The notes beneath the pieces were generated by a model. That model made no database searches, had not been told where the DNA came from, and saw only the letters and a program-made list of their open reading frames with translations. A stretch of 64,000 bases of DNA from Blastocystis sp. Blastoise (Eukaryota; Sar; Bigyra; Opalinata; Blastocystidae), in the NCBI GenBank assembly GCA_039096225.1, contig JBBPEB010000033.1:96001-160000 (forward strand), written 5' to 3'. The position numbers and the translations under genes are program-made. This document shows positions 39,924 through 61,876 of the stretch, in pieces. Position 1 is the first letter of the stretch, and each line of letters begins with the position of its first letter.

Positions 39924-40262
39924 CTGAAGAATCTTCTGAAGAGGAAAAACCTAAGAAGAAGGCTAAGAAACCTGCTAAAAAAGCTGAAAAGAAACCTACT
40001 AAGAAACCTGCTAAGGTATATATATACATTGTTTTTTCTATTCATATTTATAAATAATATATAAATTAAATTAAATTGTAAATAATATATAAATAAAATA
40101 AAATTATAAATAATATATAAATAAAATAAAATTATAAATAATATATAAAAAAAATTATATCAACTCTAGAAATCAAAGGAAGATTCTGATGATGATATTC
40201 TTGAAGATGATGATCTTGAAGAAGTTTCCACTCCTTCTAGCGTTTCTGATTTAAGTGATTAA
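37874..40262 (+). CDS. PX-BAR sorting nexin, SNX1/SNX2/Vps5-like
   Basis: Eight exons keep frame: 37874–37886, 37940–37965, 38014–38301, 38405–38497, 38580–38766, 39057–39355, 39506–40015 and 40170–40262, giving 502 residues. The PX domain (about 14–128) binds phosphoinositides on endosomes and shows EFSVIRRYSDFLWLHNIL and VIPPIPEK, the canonical lipid-binding pattern. A BAR-type coiled-coil region (about 180–400) follows, Lys/Glu-rich and helical, ending YADLAKKLWTPVLEKLKS. This order is that of the membrane-bending subunit of the retromer. The C-terminal tail is unusual for the family: a run of 12 Asp from (GAT)n, SEESSEEE, then repeated KKPAKK-type basic blocks, then a Ser/Asp-rich end. 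Whether the tail binds nucleic acid or acts only as a spacer is unknown. Confidence 0.85.
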
Positions 40263-40640
40263 ACTATTGGCTCAATCAATTAAACATTCTTGCAATACTT
40301 CAATTGATTTGTACTTTTTTTATATTTCTTTTTAATCAATTTTATATAGTTTGTAATGTATTATTTCCCTTTCTGCAATGTTATTACTATTTTAATAAAA
40401 TATGTTTTTTGTTTTATCAAATTTTTTTTCACTCATGCAACATTTTATTATCTATATTTGAATTTCTACATAATAAATTGAATAGTTGTATAGGATCGAC
40501 CTATATATATATTTTTGTAAATCATGAAATGATTATAATAAAAAACAATCAATATTATCGATAGTTATATTATTTTTGCCACTAAGAGAATAAACAATTT
40601 TTACAATTTTTCTATTTTAGCCATTTAAAGTTGTATTATT

Positions 40641-42762
<2,122 letters not shown>

Positions 42763-43428
42763 TTATTGTTTCTATTTTTATTTCATTATTGAGTTTATGT
42801 GTCGTTTCTTTTTTTTATTTTGTCTCTATTCATTTCTCATTTCATAAAATTAATTTTAAATTCTTTTAAATATTAAAAAAAAACATTTCATTAAATAAAT
42901 ATTTCGTATTCTGTAATTTGACAAAATGAATTTAAAAATCACATTTTGTAAAAACATTAACTGATAATCTTTATTATATATTCAACAATATATTATTATA
43001 AAACATATAAATTGACTAAAAATAGTACTTAAAGGAGCTCCTTAATTATTATAAACACATTTCCTCATAAATAATCATTGAAATATGAAATATATACTTG
43101 AGTAACATAAATTATATGAATAAATATTGAAAATTGTTCCCATGAAGAAAAACAATGTTGTTCACAATTCTCTTGATATGATTCGCTTACTTATCATGAC
43201 TTTTTTATGACTTATTTTATCAATCACTATACAAAGAAAACCGTGGAAAACAGTAAAACAAAAGTGAAATCATACTAATTTTTATGATTCTTCATTATAC
43301 TATTCTCTATAGAAACAGAATAAAGTTAACTTTAAAAAAATAACAAAGTAATACCCTATTGAGATTTCTATCTATATTCTGAGTTCATTTATTATAACTT
43401 TTTAAAATATACTATTTGATTATAATAA
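42763..43428. other. intergenic spacer between tandem + strand genes
   Basis: AT-rich, A- and T-runs, no repeat unit, no RNA gene seen. Promoter of the next gene is expected within the last 300 bases. Confidence 0.5.
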
Positions 43429-47879
<4,451 letters not shown>

Positions 47880-47910
47880 TAGATTCATTCTAAAGGCATT
47901 ACATATACTC

Positions 47911-47945
<35 letters not shown>

Positions 47946-48937
47946 TATACTCATTATTCAACTATGTTTTCTTTTTGTTTTTTTTTTACTGTACATCTTT
48001 TACTATATATACATCTATATATAAGCATATGATCTGTATTGTCATTTGTGAATCTCATTTTATTATTTTCAACTTTTTTCTATATATAATATATTATATA
48101 TATATATATAGTTTATTATAACTCTTTTTGTTCATTTTCCATTTTTTAACATTCTTTTTTTATTTTTTATATATGACTCTATTATTATGATACTATATAT
48201 ATGAACTATTGTAATTCTTATTATAATTCTATTCACATTGTTCATAATTATATTAGTTTTATTTATAATCATAATAATATTAGTTTTATTTATAATCATA
48301 ATAATATTAGTTTTATAATCATAATAATATTAGTTCTATTTATAATCATAATAATATTAGTTCTATCCACTATCATCAGTATAATAATACATATTAATAT
48401 AATAAATATAATAATAATCTATAATAATAATATACTTATATATAATCTATAATAATAATATACTTATATATAATCTATAACTATACTATATAAATATACT
48501 ATATATATTATTAAAATCCATTAATGATTTAATTTCATTTTTCTTGTTTCCTGTACTCTATATATCTATATAGATGTATCTTAATATTCATATTATTCAT
48601 ATTTCTTTTTTTTTATTTTTTCATATTCTCATCTATATATATTTATATATATATATATATCATTAAGTTATGTCTAGTTCAATAATTATGTTTATGTTTT
48701 TTGTTGTTGCATATTTTTTTTTCACTATTTAAAAGAATATTCATTTATTTCGTTTCTTGAATTCATTCTCATCCTTTTATTCTCCTTTGTATTTATAGTT
48801 AATTTGCTATTTCTTTAGTGTCTTTATTTACTTAAATGTCATCGTTTAATTGTTCTATTTTCCTTCTCATTCTGTATATATTATTTAGTTTTTCCATTTG
48901 TTCGTATTTATTATTTCTGTTGTGTCATATCCCTATT

Positions 48938-48987
<50 letters not shown>

Positions 48988-49321
48988 TTATTTCGATGAC
49001 TTTTGCCATTCTATTCTATTTATTATTTATATATAATATAAATTAAAAAATCTCATTTATATGTTTATTGTTTTAATATTATACATATTCATGTTGCTTT
49101 GTATGTATATTATTCCTCGTAACTATTTTTTCTTTTCCAATCTTATATTATTCATTTACATAAATGATACTTTTATTTATCTTAATATTTATACTTTTAT
49201 TTTGTTCTGCTTTCTTCTTTGACTTATTATTATAGTTCATATTTATTTTTTTTTAATATAACAAAATATATTTATAAATCTTATTACTTTTTCTTAATTA
49301 ATATAATAGTATTCTTAATAA

Positions 49322-49357
<36 letters not shown>

Positions 49358-49421
49358 ACAATTTAGGCATATTTACTTAAATTACTTTTGTATTCTTGGT
49401 TCTATCATATTTTTAATTATA
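47880..49421. other. convergent intergenic spacer
   Basis: T-rich low-complexity DNA. It contains a tandem run of ttagttttatttataatcata-type units at about 48255–48365 (four copies), a (TA)n block at 48940–48985 and another at 49327–49350. No coding frame or RNA gene was seen. Confidence 0.6.
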
Positions 49422-49975
49422 TTACTCTTCTTTGAGTTTTGATGAATCTTTTTTAATTTGTTTATTATATTGTTTTGTTTCTTCTTTTTCATCATTATCA
49501 TTATCTTCTTCATCTTTTTCATTAAATGCACTCATGATATATTTGTATATCACTATATTTGTAATAAAAACAGCTGCCAATGAACTATATAAAGTATTAA
49601 ATATATATATATGTTATATTTCCAGTTAAAAACCTTATTTGAAATGTTGTAATATATACATACATAATAATAATAATATAAATTTAAATTTAATAAAAAA
49701 AAATCTTAAAAAACAATTTTAGTAAAAATAAAATACCCTATTGCTACAGCAGATGACTTTTCAAGAATAACCACTTTTGTGAAAATGAAATATAAAAGTG
49801 CATAGGTTGTTAATGGGAACAAAAACATATATAAACTATATTTCATTAGTTTTCCCATGACTTGTTGGTTCTCAGGAAGTTCAAAACTAGATAAAAACTT
49901 ATGAGAAACAATAATCTTTATGTAATTACAATAATATTTATTATTAACTTACGCATTTTGTTTTTTATTTTGCAT
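49422..49975 (-). CDS. VMA21: VMA21-like V-ATPase assembly membrane protein
   Basis: A small gene of three exons, 49975–49953, 49886–49737 and 49584–49422, giving 111 residues with all junctions in phase. VMA21 is an ER chaperone that helps assemble the V0 sector of the vacuolar ATPase. After a short polar N-terminus, residues about 16–38 carry VMGKLMKYSLYMFLFPLTTY, with the Pro inside the first membrane helix as in VMA21. A short loop and a second helix (SLAAVFITNIVIYKYIMSAF) follow, then an acidic/basic tail (NEKDEEDNDNDEKEE). Length is close to the human protein (about 100). The family usually ends in an ER-retrieval signal (yeast KKED); here the end is KLKEE, similar in character. It is divergent from the RIO2 gene, 255 bp apart. 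Confidence 0.75.
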
Positions 49976-50230
49976 GCTTATAATATAAATTCAAATGAAG
50001 TTAAATAATAGATTATAAAATAAATATTTGATTAGAATAATAATAAACAAGTAAAAGAATTCAGTTTCATTTAGACTTTTTCAACCGGATTATTCTATTC
50101 GAAGAATGTAAATTAAAGGCAAGAGTCAGAAGAAAATCATGGTTATAGACATTGTTTTCTTTTCCTTTTATTTTTTAAAGTATTTGTTTTCTTTTCTTTT
50201 TAACATCAATATAGAATATAAAGTGATAAA
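49976..50230. promoter_or_regulatory. divergent promoter region (VMA21 / RIO2)
   Basis: A 255-bp spacer between two start codons pointing apart. It contains a pyrimidine-rich stretch (ttttcttttccttttatttt) just upstream of the RIO2 start. No defined element is claimed. Confidence 0.5.
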
Positions 50231-52017
50231 ATGAAGTTAGATGTCAAGGTATTAAGGTAAATTATTAAATGAGATAAATTTGCTATTATTCTTGTAGATA
50301 TATGTCTCAAGAACATTTTCGTGTTCTTACTGCTATTGAAATGGGTATGAAAAATCATGACCTAGTTCCGATTCCTTTAATTGTTATGATTTCAGCTTTA
50401 AAACATGGAGGTGTCCATAAGATTCTTAGTGATCTTTTACGTGACAAGCTTGTAACACATGAAAGAGGAATGTATGAAGGCTATAAATTAACTTATGGTG
50501 GTTATGATTATTTAGCTTTACGTGCTATGGTAAAAAGAGGTACTATTGCTTCTGTAGGTCAACAGATTGGTGTAGGAAAAGAATCCGATATTTATATTGT
50601 ATATATATATTATTATATTATTCATTTTTCTAAACTCTATTATTCTTAATAAGTTTATTTTCATTATATATATATATATATATAATATAGGTTGAAAATG
50701 ATGCAGGTGAACAATTATGTTTAAAACTTCATCGTTTAGGAAGAATTTCTTTTCGTTCTATTAAATCTGTATGTATTAATTATATTTATCATATTATGTA
50801 TATATATGTTTTTTTGTTCTATAAATATATATGTTTTTTTTTATTTAATAAGTATAAATATATTTTATATATATATATATATAGAAACGTGATTATCTCA
50901 AGTCAGGTCAAAGTGCTAGTTGGCTATATATGTCTCGTCTAGCTGCTATTAAAGAATATGCATTTATGAAAGTATATATTATATTATATATAATATATTA
51001 TATATATTATATATAATATATTATATATATAATATATAATATATATAGGCCTTACATGATGCTGGGTTTCCTACTCCTACTCCAATTGATCAAAGCCGTC
51101 ATTGTATCCTAATGTCCTTTGCTCAAGGGATCCCTCTCTATCAAATGAGGGACGTCCCTCATCCTGAACACATCCGAGATCAAATGTTTCAGATGATTAT
51201 AGATCTGGCTGAACACGGATTAATTCATGGAGATTTCAATGAATATAATATGCTTATTGACGATAACTTAAAATTAACACTTATTGATTTCCCTCAAATG
51301 GTATCTACATCACATGTCAATGCGGAATATTATTTTAATCGTGATGTAGAATGTGTATGCCGATTCTTCCTTAAGAAATTATATATAGAAACAGATGACT
51401 CTGTATATAGATATAAATATTTATTATTTTCTATATTATTTTCTTTATTATTTTCTTTATTATTTTCTTTATTATTTTCTATATTATTTTCTTTATTTTT
51501 TTATTTATTATTCTATTTATTATTTTCTTTATTAATCTATTTATTATTTTCTTTATTATTTTTTTATTATTTTTTTTATTATTCTATTCCTTATTCTATT
51601 TATTATTCTATTTATTATTTTAGTTGCTACCAAAATTGGAAAATATTAAAAATGTGAAAGAACTGGATGTTCAAGTATATATATTATATAATAATAATTA
51701 TTATATAATAATAAATATTATTATAGGTAAAAGCAAGTGGTTTTAAGAGTGAAGATGATGAAGCATTACTTAAATTAATGGAAGAAGGAAGAGAACAAGA
51801 AAATGAGGGTATTATAAATAATAATAATGAAGAAGAAGGAGAAGAAGAAGAAGAAGAAGAGCCTGAATCTATAGAGAATGAAGATACTACTAATTATATA
51901 GTTGATGAGAATGAAGTAAAAGAATTAGAAGCATATAAAAAACAATACTTGGAAGAAGAAGGAGAAGAAGAAGAAGAAGAAAATGATAATAGTAATAGTG
52001 ATGATAATAATGAAGAA

Positions 52018-52049
<32 letters not shown>

Positions 52050-52432
52050 GATTCATCATCAATATGAAGGAAAGAATGTATGCTTCCTTTGTGGAAAGGA
52101 AGGACATAAAGCTAAGAAATGTCCTACTGTTACAGGAATTGAAATCAATGATGAGAAAACTCCACAAATTAAACAAAAGAAAATTAAAAAGATTTCTGAT
52201 TATTCTATTCGTAATAAAGTATATATATATATCAATTGATACCCTATGTTTTATTTAAACTACAATTATATAAAACAAAACTCTATATAAATATACTATA
52301 CTCATTCCTTTATTATTCTAGATTCGTACTAATTTAGACAAACGTACAGCTCGTAATCAAACAGTTAGTCGTAATATGGAAAAGAATAGAGAACGAAGAC
52401 TTAATATCAATGCTGCTAAGGAATGGATGTAA
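50231..52432 (+). CDS. RIOK2: RIO2 atypical kinase with a C-terminal zinc knuckle
   Basis: RIO2 is an ATPase/kinase needed for late cytoplasmic maturation of the 40S ribosomal subunit. Start MKLDVKVLR at 50231, split by an intron, then YMSQEHFRVLTAIEMGMKNHDLVP, the RIO2 winged-helix domain. The kinase part has the P-loop GVGKESDIYIV, LCLKLHRLGRISFRSIK with the ATP-binding Lys, the catalytic HGDFNEYNMLI (HGD at 51226) and metal-binding LIDFPQMVST. The later exons are acidic (Glu/Asn runs) and contain a CCHC zinc knuckle at 52081–52122 (C-x2-C-x4-H-x4-C, CFLCGKEGHKAKKC). The tail is basic (KRTARNQTVSRNMEKNRERR), stop at 52432. RIO2 proteins known to me lack the knuckle, which is an addition. 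An intron of about 220 bp (51405–51624) is built from ttattttctt units. Confidence 0.93.
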
Positions 52433-53292
52433 GCCTTTTCTTGAATATCATTTATTTGTACAGTCAATGTATTCTATTTTCATGTTATTATTGTTTTTCT
52501 ACGTGTATCCGTTTATGTTTTTATGTTTTTCCTTATATGTGAATTTTTTTGTCCTATATATATATTTTTGTTTTAAACTTTTGATTCCAGTTCTGAAATC
52601 ATTCTTATAAGCAAAGGAATGTATTCATGAATTATTGTATGTGTTTAAAAAATCTTTATCAAGTACATTAAAGAAGAAGACATATATTTTTTCTAAAACT
52701 CTTCGTATTAAACATTAAATATCAACATAAAGACAAAAAAATAGAACTTCTATATAGTATTCATATCCAAAAAACAACAACATGCGATCGAATTCTAATT
52801 AGGTAGAACAATAGAAGATTATAGATTTTCTATAGATTAATCAAATCATTAATGATTCAAGTTCTCTATTTACATGAAATCAATGTACTTTCATTTCCCT
52901 AAAAACAACTTCGTGTCAAATGAAGAAAAAAAAAGTCGGAAATTTTATAAACGAAGATAATCAAATAACAAAAAGAAAATAAAAGAAAATCCTATTTTGG
53001 ATGTATAAATAACCACGAATAATTCCAAAGACGTTACGTTTTTCTATGTTTCCAGACAATGAGTCAGTTTTCTGAAGATTTGTCAGCAGGCTCTCTCACC
53101 CAAGAATACGAAGAATAAACTTTTGGCTTTATAAAGATTTAACACGACACTTTGTGATCTATTAAGCGATTAATACAAAATTCTTTTTATATAGTAGGTT
53201 TCTACGCTTACTCTATAATTAATATTTGTAAGGTGAATGCTAAGTTATTCTTATTAATTGTTGATTCGATTCCAAAAATAAATAATTATTAA
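52433..53292. other. intergenic spacer
   Basis: AT-rich 3' flank of the RIO2 gene and promoter of the next gene. A short stretch near 53030–53115 (atgttTCCAGACAATGAGTCAG…GCAGGCTCTCTCACCC) is less AT-rich than its surroundings, but I see no RNA or coding signature. Confidence 0.5.
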
Positions 53293-55644
53293 ATGTCTAC
53301 AACTACTATTGATACCAATAAATCTAAAATCTCGATTCTCAATTTAGTTCCAGGTATTCTTTAATTCTTCTTGTTTTCACATCAGTTTTTATGATATTTT
53401 TTATATTTAGGCTATGATGCTGAAAGAGACATTGATTTATGTGAACCTTGTATTTTTTCTATTGAGGTTCTTGTTCCTTACGAGTATGTTATTTTTATTC
53501 GAAACAATTCTTTTTATTTATCTATCATTTGAGTTTAAAAAGAATAGTTTTTTATATTTTTATTTATTTATAGACTTGACTCCTTTCGCTATAGAGGAAT
53601 AGAAGCTGAAATATGGACGAATGCATGCGATATTGTAAGGTATAAAAATATTTTATATCTAGTTTTCTTATCAACCTTTATTTTTATTCTTTATATTTTT
53701 AATTATATATTTTATTCTTTATATTTCAACTTTTATTTTTATTCTTTATATTTTTAATTATATATTTTATTCTTTATATTTTTATATATTCTTTATTCTT
53801 TATATTTTTAATTATATATTTTATTCTTTATATTTTTAATTATATTTTTTATTCTTTATATTTTTAATTATATATTTTATAGTTCAACAGGTAGATGGCA
53901 TGAGATTCCTTCAGAAAAGATATCCTTAAAGAAATCCCCTTTAGGTCGAGTTCATCAATTTACTGCATGCGTATTACCTATTATGTGTGGTCATTTTGAA
54001 TATACCGTACGCGCACGTGCACCGAAATCAGGTAATACTGACTGGACTTGGGGAGAGAACTTTCAAAAGAATGGAAAAATTAATGTTACACGTAATCCTG
54101 AAGAAAACACATTTGGTCTTACAAGTATATATATATATATATATTATTATTATTATATATAAGAGTAATAATATAATGTATTATAAATAGGAGATATTCG
54201 TCAATTCTGGCAATGGTTTGAAGATTGTGAACATACGATCAGTTTACAACCCCATGCGTCACCGCTGACGTCACCCTTAGGCATGTGCGACTTTGACTCC
54301 ACGGCAGACCAAGTTATTGCATATGTATCAGCATATATGGCAACAAATGCTCTACAAAATGGTGTTTCTTTGGATTCTTGTCGTATATTATTACCGCGAT
54401 TATGTACGAATAATTGGATTCGAAGTCGCGGGAATTTACGTCGATTACTTGTTTTATTTACTGGATCGTGTTTACGTGCAAATCTCCTTGAAAGAAAGTA
54501 TATATATATATATATATTATTCTTTATATGAAAATAATGAATATAATACTAAATGATTATATATATATATATATAATTCTTTTTTTTTTTATATAATGAT
54601 AATGATTATAATACTAAATGATTATATATATATATAGATTGAAGGATATACCTTATAATGAATGTACGTCTCATCACTCCTTCTCCTTCTCCTCCCCTTC
54701 CTCTATCGATAGTCATATATGTAAATGTATACCCTCTATTCTACTCAAACTAGCTCTACTTACAGATAATAATAAAAAGCGTTCTGTTCCTAATGATGTT
54801 ATTTTTGACCTTCTTCTTTCTTATATAAAAAATTCTCCAACTGATGAAATTGATTCTAATTTACCGTTTGATTTAATTCAATTACTTATTCAATCTGATG
54901 ATGTTATGTTATATATGTATATATCTCGTTTATTACGTGTATTATATGAAAAATCAAATATTATTATTAATAAACACAAGAATATATACATGTCTAATTA
55001 TGTTGTATATGCTATCATTGAAACACTCAACTTATATTCTGTGTTAGTAACAGAGAATGCGTGTGCCCTTCGTGAACGTGAAGTTGATGACGCTATATAT
55101 ACAGAAGGCCAACAAGGACCTCTTCATCTACTTATAAAGTTCATTCGATCTCTTTATATCGATAAATCTAGATATCCTTTTAATATATATATATATATAT
55201 TATTTCCTTTATAATATATATATATATATTCCTTAATCCATTACTCGCATGCGTACGTCCCTCAGTGAGAATTCTAAAGGTTATGACGCACTCCGTAAGA
55301 CTTATCCCAGTGACCAATCAGATTCCAATAAACTTCATAGCTCTTTTTCTTGTAATAACTTCTATAATTATACACGTCCCTCTTCTTCTTGTAACGGCAA
55401 TAACAATAATAATGGACCCTCACTTTGTATTCATGCATCTCTTTCCCGCTCTTTCTCATCTTCCCGCCTTTCCTCTTTAAATCCCTCATCAGACATCCAT
55501 GAGCGGGAAACAGCAAATGTTTCTGTCATTTTCGAATCTCTTTTAGAACTTTTTTTAAAAATGAAAGAAGATCATCCTGATTATAAGTATATATATATAT
55601 ATATATAATACTAGTTATTGTTTATTAAATCCTTTATATTTATG

Positions 55645-55724
<80 letters not shown>

Positions 55725-56722
55725 TGTCAACACTTATATATGAATTCTGTCAAATTGATGTCTATATACGTATATATATGATAAAGAGAATATTGAAATG
55801 TAAAGAAAAAGGAAGTGATGAAACAATTCAATTAATGAAATTATTTGATAGAGTTATTCGCATGGATAATGAATTATTATATGTAGACCAAACATTCAAA
55901 GTATATATATGTAATTATTTATTATTAACTATTATATGTAATTATTTATTATTAACTATTATATATATATAGATTCGAATTGTATCATATTATTTGAAAT
56001 TATTCCATTCACCTCATGTTATTGTATCTCTAACTGCATTAACGTATATTATATTATACTATATTATATTATATTATATACTATTATATACTATTATATA
56101 CTATTCTATTCTATGTAGTCTTATAGAGTATTCTTCATCATGTCCTTTCTGGATTCTTCTTGCAGGTGTTCCTAATAAGTATTCACAACGAGTATATATA
56201 TATATTAATTATATATACATTTACAAATAAATCTATAATAATAATATTATTATTATTATATATATAGTTTGTAGAATATTTGGATGAAGGTATGAATCAT
56301 TGGACACCTATATATGTAAATTCTATACATAAATATAAGGAAGATCTTAAAGATAAAGGAATACTTATTAATGGAGTATATATATTAGATTTTTTGAAAT
56401 TATAATATAATATAATATATGAATATTTATTCTAATTATTATATATAGGAATTAGATATAAGTTTTTTAGTTCAATCTGAAAATGATTGTATGAGACAAA
56501 GTACAATAACATCTTCTCCTCTTTTAACAGCACTGAATGTGACTGAATCTGAAAATCAGAATAACTCTCAAGATGAGGTATATTTATATATATATATATT
56601 ATTTCTTATGTATATCAACTTATTTTTATTGTTAATTATAGTGATCTTTATATATATAGTTTTTGGATGTCAAATGTCTCTCTCCTTCCTCTCCTTATGA
56701 TGGAAACTTATCGTTTCTCTAA
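53293..56722 (+). CDS. multi-exon protein of unknown function (beta-rich N-terminal domain plus helical repeats)
   Basis: About thirteen exons from MSTTTIDTNKSKISILNLVPGYDAERDIDLC (start 53293) to SPYDGNLSFL and stop at 56722. I do not recognise the family. The N-terminal part (residues about 30–150) reads as an Ig- or carbohydrate-module-like beta sandwich: FRYRGIEAEIWTNA, GRWHEIPSEKISLKK and HFEYTVRARAPKSGNTDWTWGENFQKNG. A QFWQWFEDCEH block follows. From about residue 230 the protein is helical and Leu-rich with armadillo/HEAT-like spacing (DLIQLLIQSDDVMLYMYISRLLRVLYEKS; LHLLIKFIRSLY; FHSPHVIVSLTALT). There are Ser-rich linkers (SRSFSSSRLSSLNPSS). A scaffold protein is plausible. Several introns are pure TA, including a run of about 80 bases at 55645–55717. 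Exon joints in the middle are approximate. Confidence 0.6.
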
Positions 56723-59012
56723 TTATATATATATATATAATTTCATTCATTTACTACTTCTACTTATTATTTTATATATATATATATAAACTATAAACCT
56801 AAGAATAATGCTATTCATAGGATTTTTTGTTCTAACCATTCTATCTTTTTTTCTTCTTCTATATATATCATTTTATGGATATTTATGGATTAATTTCATT
56901 TTCTCTATTTTTAAATATAATTTTAAAATAATTTTATCCATAAATTTTTTTAGAATTCTATAGAATTCATTATATCTCTTTTCTATTTGTTATATATATA
57001 TATTTAAAAATTCAGTTATCTTATAATTCTCTCTCTATATAATATCATTTTCCGCTTCTTACGATTTATCACATAATGTACTTTTTTTAAAATAAAAACA
57101 TATTTCTTCTTCTTTTTTAATTTTCTCCATTTTTCTATAATTATCATATATACATATTCTCTTCCTTTTTTGTTTTTATATATCTATTATATGTATAATT
57201 TCATACATATACAATAATTTGTTTAATATAAACTTTTAATCATTTTCTTCATTTTTTCATTTATATTAATATATATATATCTTTCTCTTCTAATACATTT
57301 GTATTATCTTCATTTCTAATATTTAGTTATGATAATGTTTTATTTATGTATTTATTTTCTATTAAACTCTCTTTATATTCATTTTATAATGGAATCTATT
57401 TAAATACATATATCAATACTTATCTTTTGTCTATTCGTTTTTTTTTTAATATTTATGTCTCCTATTAATATATTATTATATGTATACATACGCGTGTGTA
57501 TCAATCTATATTTATATATATAGTGGATCAAAGTTCTATTAGATTTCTAAGAGTCTATAAGATTCTTAATTCTCTTTGTTTAATTTGAATTTCTTATTTT
57601 TTTCTGTCTCTACTAATAATGCTGTATATCTAAGAATTGTATCAATCTATTCAGATATACAATTATTGATTATAACCTGGTTGTTATATATTCAATAATT
57701 GTCTCTTCTTTGTAATATATTCTTCTTCTATGTTTGTTTTTATACTTTTGAATGCCATTATTTATATGTTTATTTTTATACTTTTGATTGTCATTATTTA
57801 TATGTTTGTTTTTATTTCTTTTCCCTCTCAGTTGCAGCTTTTTTTTTTGATTCTATTATCGCAGTTATTTCTTGTTTTATTATATGTATTCTACTGGCTA
57901 ATAATTGTTTATTACAATTTTGTTCACTATTTAATTGTTTTAGTATACTGTTATTAATTCTATAAAAAAAAATTAAGTTTTTGTTGCTTTTATATATGTT
58001 TCTAGTTGAAAAATTTAATTATTAAGAAAAACTATAAAAACTGTATTTAATTGTTAATAATTAGAGATATTTATTATATAGAATAGACAATAATTCTTCA
58101 AAGTTAAATATTGAATGAGAATAATTAGAAAAACGTAAACAGAAAGGAAATATTATTATGAAAATGAATGAAATATATACAAGAATTCTGTTTTTGATAT
58201 GTATAGTATGCTATATTCATATTGATATAACATACGACATATAATAATAATAATATATATAATATATATAACGAAAAGATCAACAATAATAATAAACAAC
58301 ACATTGAATACACGAAGATAAAGAAATATATACATATAAATAAAAGTATATATAAATAAACAAAACTGATTATTAAAAAAAAAAATAAAAATATACTATT
58401 GTAAAAAAAAAAATCGATAATAATATGTAGATAAAAAAAAATGATAATTATATAATAAATGATTATATATATATATTGAAGAGTGTCAAATGAGAATAAT
58501 AGATTTAAAAAAAAATGAAAGAAATATAAATATTATAAATATTAATTATGATAAAGTATAAATAATAAGTATAATATGCTATTTCTAAGACTGAATTAAA
58601 AAAATCATAAGAAATAATAAACATAAAATATACTATAAATGAAAAAAAGAAAAATAACAAAGAAAAGGAGAAAAAATATGTATATATATATAAGTGAAGA
58701 GAAAGAAATAGATTAAAGAAGAATGGAAATAATGATAAAGATATAAGTATTTATATATTTATATCAGGAATAATAATAATCAAGTACTAGGTTAGATGCC
58801 GTTCTTGGAGAGAAAGAAAATTTAATGGAAATTATATATATATATAATTAATAGAAATAATAGTGAATAAATAAAGATACATATGTCATTTTCAAAATAA
58901 GGAATATATGATATTGATAATATCATCTTTGTTTATTTACTATTAATAAGCATATATAAATATAAATAGATGGTATACACAGGTAATATATATATATATA
59001 TATATATATATT
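56723..59012. other. convergent intergenic spacer
   Basis: T-rich on the + strand up to about 57950, then A-rich: a switch in strand bias where the two genes' 3' flanks meet. It contains TA runs but no coding frame with balanced composition. A ctttt(g)a(t/a)tgtcattattta unit repeats three times near 57745–57810. Confidence 0.6.

Positions 59013-61876
<2,864 letters not shown>

Noticed and set aside
39800..40064. Frames reading poly-Met or poly-Ile across the sorting nexin
   Set aside because: Shadows of the (GAT)12 Asp codons of the real frame.
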